A stretch of DNA of 30,833 bases, taken from NCBI GenBank assembly GCA_038043045.1, contig JBBTCX010000350.1, positions 1 through 30,833 on the forward strand, given 5' to 3'. A model generated the notes under the pieces. It worked only from the letters and a program-made list of their open reading frames with translations, had not been told where the DNA came from and searched no databases. This DNA is from JBBTCX01 sp038043045 (lineage in GTDB: Bacteria; Planctomycetota; Phycisphaerae; UBA1845). The position numbers and the translations under genes are program-made. Below are positions 24,010 through 30,833 of the stretch, piece by piece. Positions within the stretch are counted from its first letter, which is position 1. The number at the start of each line of letters is the position of its first letter.

Positions 24010-24321
24010 GCTTCTCTCCCAATTCTCGACAAACCTGGTGTCGACCAACAAACCGCCGGTCGATGCGCCACTGCTCCTAGGGCAAGGCGTTGCGCGTTAG
24101 CGACCACGCATCGGCGCTAGCACGCGGAACCACATGAGCAAATCTACGATACATGTCGCAGAAACGCACATCTGCCGAGGAAACTGGTTTAAGTTCCAAA
24201 AATCACAGAGATGATCGGCGGGCCGGTTGGCAAAACATGGGAGTCCAATAATGAGTTCTGGTCTTCGGACCACCGATTGCCCGATTGAAATTGATCCTGG
24301 ACTTAAGTTCCATCGCGATGG
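24010..24321. other. Intergenic region with UUCG hairpin
   Basis: No gene. A stem-loop TGGTC-TTCG-GACCA at 24259-24272 lies 50-63 nt past the GT2 stop codon. On the minus strand its loop reads CGAA and no T run follows. It could stabilise the 3' end of the upstream mRNA. Otherwise nothing is recognised. Confidence 0.5.
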
Positions 24322-25044
24322 TTACTCGCGCAATCCGAGGCCTAAAAGAAAAATCGGCCGGAGAATGCTCCACCAACCGGTAACCGGTTTCATCTTGGTG
24401 TAACCGAGTGAGCGGGTGGGGTAAATCTTTGTGCAGGGAACTTCGGTGTGTTTGTAGTTCAGGGTAAGGACTTTCCAGAGCAGGTACACTTCGAGACCGT
24501 AGGAGTCGAGCCAAGGTTGGTTTAAATTGATTCGCATGTCGTCGAGAAGGCTCAATCGAAAGGCCCGAAAACCGTTGGTGCTTTCCGTGAGCCGCTTCCC
24601 GGAAAAGAAACTGAGCAGCCACGGATGAACTCGGGTGGCGACGCGGCGGTATTGGGGCATGTCGCCGCCGCACAGGCCGCGGGGGAGATATCGGGAACCG
24701 ATGACAAAATCAAAGCCCTCGTCACACAGAGGATCAATCAGGCGCGGGATTTCATCGGGATTGTCCTTGTTGTTTCCGGCGAGAATCACGACGATGTCGT
24801 GTTGGGTTTGACGGGCAAAGCGTAATCCAAGTCGCAACGCCGCTCCCACGCCGCTGGGTCGGCCGGTTTCAAGAACGGTTGCGCCTTTCTCGCGGGCAAT
24901 GTCGGCAGAGCGGTCCGTTGAGGCATCGTCGATCACTACCACGGTGTCGACAATCGAGCGATCCACGCGATCCACCACGCGCCCGATTTTCATTTCTTCG
25001 TTTCGGGCCGGGGCGAGAACGATGACTTTCATGCCTTTGTACAT
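24322..25044 (-). CDS. Family 2 glycosyltransferase
   Basis: GT-A fold transferase using a nucleotide- or lipid-linked sugar. Motifs are VIVLAPARNEEMKIGRVV, VVVIDDASTDRSADIAREKGA, and ILAGNNKDNPDEIPRLI where many relatives have a DxD-type motif. The C-terminal ESTNGFRAF.. PWLDSYGLEVYLLWKV block fits dolichyl-phosphate-mannose synthase-like GT2 enzymes. There is no clear C-terminal membrane pair, although the last 20 residues are hydrophobic. I start at ATG 25044, which has AGGATGG upstream and leaves 22 nt to the acetyltransferase gene; ATG 25032 is equally plausible. The open frame reaches 25128 but would overlap the neighbour. Confidence 0.92.
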   Translation of the reverse strand: MYKGMKVIVLAPARNEEMKIGRVVDRVDRSIVDTVVVIDDASTDRSADIAREKGATVLETGRPSGVGAALRLGLRFARQTQHDIVVILAGNNKDNPDEIPRLIDPLCDEGFDFVIGSRYLPRGLCGGDMPQYRRVATRVHPWLLSFFSGKRLTESTNGFRAFRLSLLDDMRINLNQPWLDSYGLEVYLLWKVLTLNYKHTEVPCTKIYPTRSLGYTKMKPVTGWWSILRPIFLLGLGLRE

Positions 25045-25066
25045 GCATCCATCCTGCGACGCGCGC

Positions 25067-25678
25067 TCAAGAAAGTACGGCTTCGACCCCTCGAGGTTGA
25101 TGATTGTCCGCCCTTGGGGTCCAACCACACGATTGACAACTGTTCAATGGATACTGTGAAAAGCCGCAACGGCAGACATATCCAGCAAGTGACGCCGGGT
25201 GGCCCTTTACCAATGTATGGTCGGGTACGTCGCGAGTGACGAGCGCTCCGGCGGCAATCATGGCGTATCGGCCAATGGTGATGCCGCAAAGGATGACGGC
25301 GCCCGCACCAATGCTGGCGCCGGTTTGAACGGTGGTGCGGATCAACCAGGATTCCGCGTTCCGCATGCGCTCGGCGGCTTCGGGTAGGTGTCGACTTCGT
25401 GGATAGCGATCGTTGGTGAACACCACGCCGGGTCCGACGAATACATAGTCTTCAATCGATACGCCGTCCCAAACCATCACGCCGTTTTTCAAGATAACTC
25501 CGTTGCCCAGAGTGGCTCCGCCTTCCACAAAAGCGTGGTCTCCGATATTACAGTTCTTGCCGACGACGGCGCCTTGTAGTACGTGGGCGAACGCCCAAAT
25601 GCGTGTGCCATCACCGACGGAGTCGGATTCGCAGAGGGCTGTGGGATGAACAAAATACGGCGACGCAGTTGCGACCAT
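25067..25678 (-). CDS. Hexapeptide-repeat sugar N-acetyltransferase (WlbB/WbpD-like)
   Basis: Left-handed beta-helix acyltransferase, 203 residues. Hexapeptide turns run from about residue 18 to 170 (VGDGTRIWAFAHVLQGAVVGKNCNIGDHAFVEGG.. GASIGAGAVILCGITIGRYAMIAAGALVTRDVPDHTLVKGHPA). The match to UDP-2-acetamido-3-amino-glucuronate N-acetyltransferase is good, including the four-Cys C-terminal knuckle CRCG..CQSCG found in that subgroup. Predicted role: acetyl-CoA dependent acetylation of the amino group set by the aminotransferase of this cluster. The start is ATG 25678 with AAGGA upstream. It lies 157 bp after the oxidoreductase gene and 22 bp before the GT2 gene. Confidence 0.92.
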   Translation of the reverse strand: MVATASPYFVHPTALCESDSVGDGTRIWAFAHVLQGAVVGKNCNIGDHAFVEGGATLGNGVILKNGVMVWDGVSIEDYVFVGPGVVFTNDRYPRSRHLPEAAERMRNAESWLIRTTVQTGASIGAGAVILCGITIGRYAMIAAGALVTRDVPDHTLVKGHPASLAGYVCRCGFSQYPLNSCQSCGWTPRADNHQPRGVEAVLS

Positions 25679-25835
25679 TGTCTATTATCCTTCCATCCGA
25701 GTGGTTGGGATCGATGACCCCTTGACCCAGAGAAACTCCAACGAAACCGTAATCGTGGGTGCCCGCATCCCGTTCCCATCGGTCGCGACCCGAGATCACC
25801 GGAGATTCTTATTCCTTTCGGCAGTTGGAAATCTC

Positions 25836-26960
25836 CTACACTGTGACCAATTCCAATGGTTTTGTCGGGGGCTTTACCGGTCTTGTTTTCTCCGAATCCA
25901 CGACGGACTCGGGGGGGTCGTCGATCAGCGGCAGATCGACCGGATAGAGCTTTCCGCCGTCGCGCATGGACTTCGTCGTGGCCTCAAGAACCGCCACGAC
26001 CTGCAACGCCTCCATCGGACCGGAACGAGAGGGCGCGGCATCGAGCACGGAATTGAGAAACGCGTTGCCCTGGTTGATCAGCGGTTCGACGCGGTCCACT
26101 CTCGGCAGGTAGACGTCCGCACTGCGTAATAAACACTGGAATTCTCCAAAGGAATTATAGTGGGGCGGTTCGTCGACTCCTTTGTCATAAACACGGAGGG
26201 TGTTGACCGGATCGACGTCGTCCCAGTCGGCCATCTTGCGTTGCCCGATCACTGTGACCGTACGAACTTTTCGTGGATTCATCCAGCTCACATGGATGTG
26301 ACCGAGCGTGCCGTCGGCATAGCGGAGCGTCGCAAAACACACATCCTCAATGTCCCTTTGAAAAATACAGCGACCCAAAGCTGCGACTTCCACTGGACAC
26401 GCACCCAGTAAATAGTTGAATATACTGATGTCATGTGTGCCGAGGTCATACAGGGCGTTTACATCCCCGCGAACCGGACCCAGGTTGGTGCGAACGGCGT
26501 CCAGGTACTGCACGCGGCCTAGTTCCCCGGCAAGTATCGCATCCCGCAGACGAATAATTCCATTGTTGTATACGAACACGTGTCCGACCATGACCCGAAG
26601 GCCGCGCTCGTGGGCTAGTCGAGGAAGGTCCCTGCCTTCTTCAACCGTTTTACAGAGTGGTTTTTCCACCAGGACATGTTTGCCGGCGTGCAAGGCCTCT
26701 CTTGTGATGGACGCATGAGTGACTGTGGGGGTCGATATGACCACGGCGTCGACACTGGGATTATTTAAGAGTTCGTGATAGTCTGAGGTTATGGCGACGT
26801 GGGCGTAACGCTTTCGGACCCAGTTGAGCCGCTGTGGGTTGAGGTCGGCCACGGCTACCACCAGGGATCGACTCAATTCCGAGAAAACACGCAGGTGATT
26901 CGGTCCCCAGTGGCCGCACCCGATAATCCCAATCCGCAATCGATTTCCTTCGCATGACAT
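25836..26960 (-). CDS. Gfo/Idh/MocA family oxidoreductase (WlbA/WbpB-like)
   Basis: NAD(P)-dependent sugar dehydrogenase. The Rossmann motif GIIGCGHWG is at residues 11-19 and EKP with catalytic Lys100 at 99-101. DLGTHDISIFNYLLG provides the conserved His/Asp of the active site. Residue order and the GHIHVSWMNPRK segment fit the WlbA/WbpB group that oxidises C3 of UDP-GlcNAc-uronate. The start is taken as ATG 26960; a TTG two codons earlier is possible. Length (374 aa) is normal. It is the first gene of the leftward sugar cluster. The UDP-GlcNAc 6-dehydrogenase that would feed it is not in the window. Confidence 0.92.
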   Translation of the reverse strand: MSCEGNRLRIGIIGCGHWGPNHLRVFSELSRSLVVAVADLNPQRLNWVRKRYAHVAITSDYHELLNNPSVDAVVISTPTVTHASITREALHAGKHVLVEKPLCKTVEEGRDLPRLAHERGLRVMVGHVFVYNNGIIRLRDAILAGELGRVQYLDAVRTNLGPVRGDVNALYDLGTHDISIFNYLLGACPVEVAALGRCIFQRDIEDVCFATLRYADGTLGHIHVSWMNPRKVRTVTVIGQRKMADWDDVDPVNTLRVYDKGVDEPPHYNSFGEFQCLLRSADVYLPRVDRVEPLINQGNAFLNSVLDAAPSRSGPMEALQVVAVLEATTKSMRDGGKLYPVDLPLIDDPPESVVDSEKTRPVKPPTKPLELVTV

Positions 26961-27113
26961 AAGCAATTATTCCGTTGAACCGGGGTTGGCGCGGGCCAGC
27001 CGAACGGCAACGTGCGTCGGCGGACCCATTCCAACACCGCGAATAACGTAACTATCGGAACTACCGCGAGGCTGATAAAGATCGGAAAGGGTAGGGTCGA
27101 GGGGACGCGACCC

Positions 27114-28820
27114 ATGACCGATAATGTGCACGTGAACGCTCTTGAAACGGTCGAGAAGGGTATGAAGGCTAGAGCTACGGTAGAGTCGGAAGCTCGGCCG
27201 GAAAGTGTAATTACTTTGGGGACACCGTCTTGTCTGCCGTCGGACAATGCGCTGGCCATTACCTACACCTCACGCATGGAACCGAGCAAGAACAGGCAAC
27301 GACGGATCGCCCAAGTAGGCCTTGTCGGGGGGATCATTCTTTTCGCCATTCTCTTACGATTCGCAAACTTGGAGCATGCCAGTTTCTGTCACACCGAAGC
27401 ATGGCGGGCGAATTGGATCCGCGAGGGTGATGTCTCCCAAGCCAGACGGTTTACGCCGTTGTTCTTTCTAATTCATCAAGCGGTGCAACCCTTCGGCGTT
27501 CGCTCGGAGGCCGTTCTGCGCTTCCCCTCCGCGGTGGCGGGCGTGGTGTGCGTAATCTTGGTCTATGGTTTTTCAGCGCGAGTCGTGGGCAGAAGGGCGG
27601 CTTGCATCTCCGCTCTGCTGACTGCCGTTCATCCCACGCTTGTTTATTACTCTAGAAAGCAACTGGAATACAGTTTTGAGGCGTGCATGAGTGTGGCACT
27701 CTTGTGGGTCGGGGTTGCAACGTATCGATCGTTGACCCCGCGAGCGTTTGCGATGTTTGTAATTGTCGCAATTCTGGGACTTGGTCTCACGTTTACGTCG
27801 GCTATTGCAATCGCAGCGTGGCTTGCGATTCTTGGTTGGGCGGTTTTTCGCGCGAGCCAAGCGCATCGATCGGCGCGTCGCGCATATCTGGTTGCCGCCT
27901 CGGCTCTCATCGTCAGCACGGCCGGGTGGTATGGCTGGCTTTCGGGGGCGCCGAATCGGGATTTGATGCTGATCTATTATGACAGTATGGAAGTGGTTTG
28001 GCCGGCGGCGTACACAGCAGAAGCGTTGACACGATGGCTGGTTGGCGCCGTCTATGGAGTTCTCCAGTTCACTTTGGGCATCACGGACACTTGGCCTCCG
28101 TTGAATTGGTTCGTGGCGAGTTTCGAAGTGTTGGCGATTTGTGCGGCCTTGGGGATAGCGTGGAAGCGATGTCGGATCGGTTTCGTTGGGGTCTCGTTGA
28201 TCGTACTGGGTGCGATTATGTGCGGCGCGGTACGTCTTTGGCCACTGGGAAGCCTCAGGCACTCCACGTTTCTGATTCCCTTTGTGACTATTATCACCGG
28301 ATGGGGTTTCTGGCGATTATGGCAACAATTGGGCTGGTCGTTTGCATCAGTCTGTCTAGCCGTGATGTGCGCAATCATCCCCAGCGCGCGGGCGGTGAAA
28401 GCGACCATGATCGCTCCCAGAGCGTATGAGCATACGCGCCCGCTATTTGATTACGTCGCTTCGCACCGACAGGCCGGCGATGCAATGTTTGTTTATTACT
28501 TTGCCGTGGAAGCGTACAAATTCTATGAAACTCCGCGCGAGATCCCGGTGTACCTTGAGCTCTCTACGGACCGAGCCAACCCAGAACTCTTCGTCGCCCG
28601 ATTTGACGAATGGATCAGCCAACACGACCGCGTGTGGTTTATTTCAGCCCACGATTGGCATGGCGAACGCGATGCTTGGCTCTTACTCCTCAAGACGCGG
28701 TATCAAGAACTCGACTGTGTGGAAACGAACGACGCTTCCCTGCATCTATTCGCGCGCACGGCCAACGTCTTCTATCCCCATCCGCCTCTCGTGGATACAA
28801 TCCCTCCACAAGGCGGTTGA
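27114..28820 (+). CDS. GT39/ArnT-like membrane glycosyltransferase
   Basis: 568-residue polytopic protein with about 10-11 hydrophobic segments, starting with VGLVGGIILFAILLRFANL. The first outer loop has CHTEAWRANW with an acidic residue where GT-C enzymes keep catalytic Asp/Glu. The LRFPSAVAGVVCVI and HPTLVYYSRKQLEYSFEA segments are typical of the PMT_2 (GT39) family, which use polyprenyl-phosphate sugars on the periplasmic side. A C-terminal soluble domain of about 120 residues (from TRPLFDYVASHRQAGDAMF) follows. ATG 27114 with GAGGGG upstream is my choice; ATG 27276, nearer the first membrane segment, would also work. It is divergent from the sugar cluster. Confidence 0.85.
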   Translation: MTDNVHVNALETVEKGMKARATVESEARPESVITLGTPSCLPSDNALAITYTSRMEPSKNRQRRIAQVGLVGGIILFAILLRFANLEHASFCHTEAWRANWIREGDVSQARRFTPLFFLIHQAVQPFGVRSEAVLRFPSAVAGVVCVILVYGFSARVVGRRAACISALLTAVHPTLVYYSRKQLEYSFEACMSVALLWVGVATYRSLTPRAFAMFVIVAILGLGLTFTSAIAIAAWLAILGWAVFRASQAHRSARRAYLVAASALIVSTAGWYGWLSGAPNRDLMLIYYDSMEVVWPAAYTAEALTRWLVGAVYGVLQFTLGITDTWPPLNWFVASFEVLAICAALGIAWKRCRIGFVGVSLIVLGAIMCGAVRLWPLGSLRHSTFLIPFVTIITGWGFWRLWQQLGWSFASVCLAVMCAIIPSARAVKATMIAPRAYEHTRPLFDYVASHRQAGDAMFVYYFAVEAYKFYETPREIPVYLELSTDRANPELFVARFDEWISQHDRVWFISAHDWHGERDAWLLLLKTRYQELDCVETNDASLHLFARTANVFYPHPPLVDTIPPQGG

Positions 28821-28826
28821 CAGTTA

Positions 28827-29264
28827 ATGCAAGACGTTCGTCGAATCCGTGAGGTTGATCTGAAAAATCGGACGCTTCAAAGAGGCATTATTCTCGTCTG
28901 CGCGGCCTGCTCCATCACTACGTCTGGATGCGGCGTGTTGAACATTCCCGAAGAAGCCACGGTCGCAATCAACGAGTGGGCCGACCGCGAGGGAGAAACC
29001 GATCCTTGTCGGATCGACGCGATGCAACATTGCGTGGGGGCATCGGCAACGGCGTCCGAGTGTGGACAGCCATGCGCGCTTTTGTTGGGCAGCCTGCTTG
29101 AGCTGTCGCAAGGAGACGGAGACCCGATGGATTTTCACAACAACGAAGCCGGCGCCGCGTGTCAACAGCAACTGACGGATAGTGACACTGGCGCGATCGC
29201 TTGCTGCCAGGATTTGTTGATCCAGACTCCCTCCGCGCTTCAACTCGATGGACGCTGTCGTTGA
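28827..29264 (+). CDS. Small Cys-rich lipoprotein, DUF6973-like
   Basis: 145 residues. The N-terminus has Arg/Lys residues, a hydrophobic stretch (GIILVCAACSI) and a lipobox-like TTSGC, so it is probably a lipoprotein anchored outside the cytoplasmic membrane. The mature part has paired Cys residues and a segment DPCRIDAMQHCVGAS.. PMDFHNNEAGAAC that resembles the DAxxHAxxxA .. MDLHNNAVG pattern of the DUF6973 family. The match is partial, and Cys replaces some usual positions. It begins 6 nt after the GT39 stop codon with no strong ribosome site, so it is probably co-expressed. Function unknown. Confidence 0.7.
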   Translation: MQDVRRIREVDLKNRTLQRGIILVCAACSITTSGCGVLNIPEEATVAINEWADREGETDPCRIDAMQHCVGASATASECGQPCALLLGSLLELSQGDGDPMDFHNNEAGAACQQQLTDSDTGAIACCQDLLIQTPSALQLDGRCR

Positions 29265-29306
29265 TTTCGGCAACCCAATTGCAACCGCACGCCGTCGCCC
29301 TGGGCA

Positions 29307-30833
29307 TTACTCCACGATTTCCAATGAGCCAATATCCGCGGCCACGTTGATTCCGAGAGTGCTCAAATCCAAGAGCATCATGAATGCACCCGCCGTCGTG
29401 GCCCCTGTTGAGGTCGGAAGGAACTCCACAACATCCTCGTTGGAGCCGCTTACACCGGCGACGGAAAAGTTGCCAACTGTTGAAAAAAGAAAATTGCCAG
29501 CGAGGCTCATCGCCGCGCCGTCGATGTTTTCCGCCGTGCCACTGTTGGACATTCCCACATCACTCCCGTCTATATACAGTTGATATGCTCCGGCCGTCGT
29601 TGCGCCTAAGCTTGTCGGCGTGAAAAGCAGAAGGTCCTCGTCCACCGCGAACGCACCGGGAACCAAAGCGAACGCCGACGGTGAGATCAGAATTCGACCG
29701 TCTGGCAAAACATCGACCGCATCAATATCCTCTCCGGCGTTCGTCAAACCCACGTCACTTCCATCAAAATAGAATTCAAACGTTCCCGCCGTTGTGCCAC
29801 CAAGTGACGTTGGAACAAACCGCACGAGGTCGGAATCGTCCAACATCACGCTGCCCGAGGGTCCGCCAATCATGCCCGAAATATTGCCTGCTTCAGCAAA
29901 AGAAAGCACAATTGAATCATCTGGAAGCACGGCCATCGCATCCGTCGTGAATCCGGACAATCCGACATCGCTGCCGTCAAAAATTATCGACCAGGTTCCG
30001 AAGTCAAGATCGTATGCAACGATATCTTCGTTCTGAATGGTACCGATTCCCGGAATATTGGTGGCCGACTTGAACGACATCCAGACAAACCGATGGGGTC
30101 TACAGACTTCCGCGTCCTCGTCGCAGATGTCCCCTCCGCATGGATCGCCTTGTGACTGGCAACCGGTGGCAGGATCGCACGTTTCTATGCCTGTACAAAA
30201 CAATCCGTCGTCACACTCTGTAGTATTGTCGGCGTGATCACACTGGCCGTTGACGTTGCACGTATCCGTCGTGCAGACGTTTCCATCATCACAATCGGCA
30301 TCGGTAACACAGAGGCAGCCGTTCGCACAAGTGGCGTCCCTGTTCCAAGCTGACCCTCCATTGACTGTAAGGCAGCAATACGAATTGATTTCGCCCAAAC
30401 AGGTTGCCCCCAAGCAGCAACGACCGGGTTCAACATCAAGTTGTGTCGGGACTGGCGAAATCTGTATTAGGCTTCCCAAGCCGAGCCCGTCGTCACGAAT
30501 GCGCGTGGTATCGTCGGCTTGCGGCGGATTGCTCACGTCCTCTGGACCGATGGGAAAAGTCCCCACGGCGCAATCGCCAACGTCGTACACAAATGTGGCC
30601 ACGTACCGGGGGGAATTGGCCGGCAATTGGAATGGCGGGGCCAACGGCAATGGAGTAACGGCGATAAAACACTGAATCAAGTTGGCCGGTACAATCGCAC
30701 CACTATTGGAAATAAATGGAATCCCGCCGCGACTGCCGGCTTGATTGGCCGTAATGGTGCTGACCGCGATTGGCCCGGCGGACCCCAGTGGAACGGATAG
30801 CTGGCAGGGAAGATCAATCTGTACTCCCTTGAT
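29307..30833 (-). CDS. Secreted multi-module repeat protein, N-terminus beyond the window
   Basis: The frame is open to the right edge of the window, so the gene is partial; at least 508 residues are seen. In order from the visible N-terminal end: a region of about 100 residues with few Cys; one CC module (RCCLGATCLGEINSYCCLTV), like those of the giant Cys-rich protein; two DCDDGN-type modules (DADCDDGNVCTTDTC, CDDGLFCTGIETC); then four units of about 60 residues with a DGSDVGL core, DIDA or similar, VLPDG.IL.S and TSLG.TTAG. The last unit is degenerate (DLSTLGI). The repeats suggest a beta-propeller or beta-solenoid domain. The protein is probably exported; its signal peptide lies outside. 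It is convergent with the lipoprotein gene. Confidence 0.8.
   Translation of the reverse strand: MKGVQIDLPCQLSVPLGSAGPIAVSTITANQAGSRGGIPFISNSGAIVPANLIQCFIAVTPLPLAPPFQLPANSPRYVATFVYDVGDCAVGTFPIGPEDVSNPPQADDTTRIRDDGLGLGSLIQISPVPTQLDVEPGRCCLGATCLGEINSYCCLTVNGGSAWNRDATCANGCLCVTDADCDDGNVCTTDTCNVNGQCDHADNTTECDDGLFCTGIETCDPATGCQSQGDPCGGDICDEDAEVCRPHRFVWMSFKSATNIPGIGTIQNEDIVAYDLDFGTWSIIFDGSDVGLSGFTTDAMAVLPDDSIVLSFAEAGNISGMIGGPSGSVMLDDSDLVRFVPTSLGGTTAGTFEFYFDGSDVGLTNAGEDIDAVDVLPDGRILISPSAFALVPGAFAVDEDLLLFTPTSLGATTAGAYQLYIDGSDVGMSNSGTAENIDGAAMSLAGNFLFSTVGNFSVAGVSGSNEDVVEFLPTSTGATTAGAFMMLLDLSTLGINVAADIGSLEIVE
29310..30098 (-). repeat. Four protein repeats with DGSDVGL core
   Basis: Copies are centred near 29970, 29760, 29560 and 29365. 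They share DGSDVGL/M, a following Asp-rich helix-like stretch, LPDGRIL-type and PTSLGATTAG-type segments. Codon-level similarity is moderate (for example CCATCAAAATAGAA and CCGTCAAAAATTAT at matching positions), so they are not recent duplicates. Confidence 0.75.

Noticed and set aside
24203..24673. 156-residue ORF overlapping the GT2 gene
   Set aside because: It overlaps the well-supported GT2 gene in another frame and its product is rich in Arg and His with no motif.
25611..25799. 62-residue ORF between the oxidoreductase and acetyltransferase genes
   Set aside because: No ribosome site, overlaps the acetyltransferase start and shows no motif.

Overview
The window looks like a piece of a metagenome-assembled or draft genome of a Planctomycetota-type bacterium, probably near the Phycisphaerae. 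The evidence is indirect: a very long multi-PDZ RseP, secreted proteins built from CC-x-C-x-CC-x-C modules followed by dockerin-like 'IDVDDLILVLG' segments, multiply-Cys 'DCDDGNVC' modules, and many GTG/TTG starts. There is no rRNA, tRNA, transposase, integrase or CRISPR array. A run of 10 N at 17443-17452 shows that the piece is a scaffold.

Left part (1-4.3 kb, minus strand): pheS, a self-inhibited Fic protein with a C-terminal winged helix and an AT-rich, repeat-laden upstream region, and a glutamate dehydrogenase. An 875-bp gene-free stretch follows (4123-4997). It holds two copies of a two-block palindromic repeat, a near-consensus rightward sigma-70 promoter with no ORF behind it, and a series of stem-loops. 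It is the best candidate here for an undescribed structured RNA.

Middle part (5-16.4 kb): a leftward run of five genes (Nudix hydrolase, rhomboid protease, M50 protease, thrC, dapB) from a promoter that appears to give a leaderless mRNA. Divergent to it is a rightward dxr-rseP pair (isoprenoid precursor synthesis and a site-2 protease with about five PDZ-like domains). Three intramembrane proteases therefore lie within 6.5 kb, and two of them share the same short C-terminal tail. A PilZ protein and a leftward MFS-acyltransferase fusion follow.

Right part (16.9-30.8 kb): a giant secreted Cys-rich repeat protein, interrupted by the assembly gap and closed by a strong terminator. Next is a leftward surface-sugar cluster: Gfo/Idh/MocA oxidoreductase, hexapeptide N-acetyltransferase, GT2 glycosyltransferase, a small secreted Cys-rich protein, a radical SAM protein and a DegT aminotransferase. 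The dehydrogenase, aminotransferase and acetyltransferase fit synthesis of a 3-acetamido sugar nucleotide, as in the Wlb/Wbp pathways. Divergent to it is a GT39-like membrane glycosyltransferase followed by a small Cys-rich lipoprotein. The window ends inside a secreted protein that carries one CC module, 'DCDDGN' modules and four 'DGSDVGL' repeats. A plausible overall theme of this part is cell-surface or exported glycoprotein construction, but that is inference.
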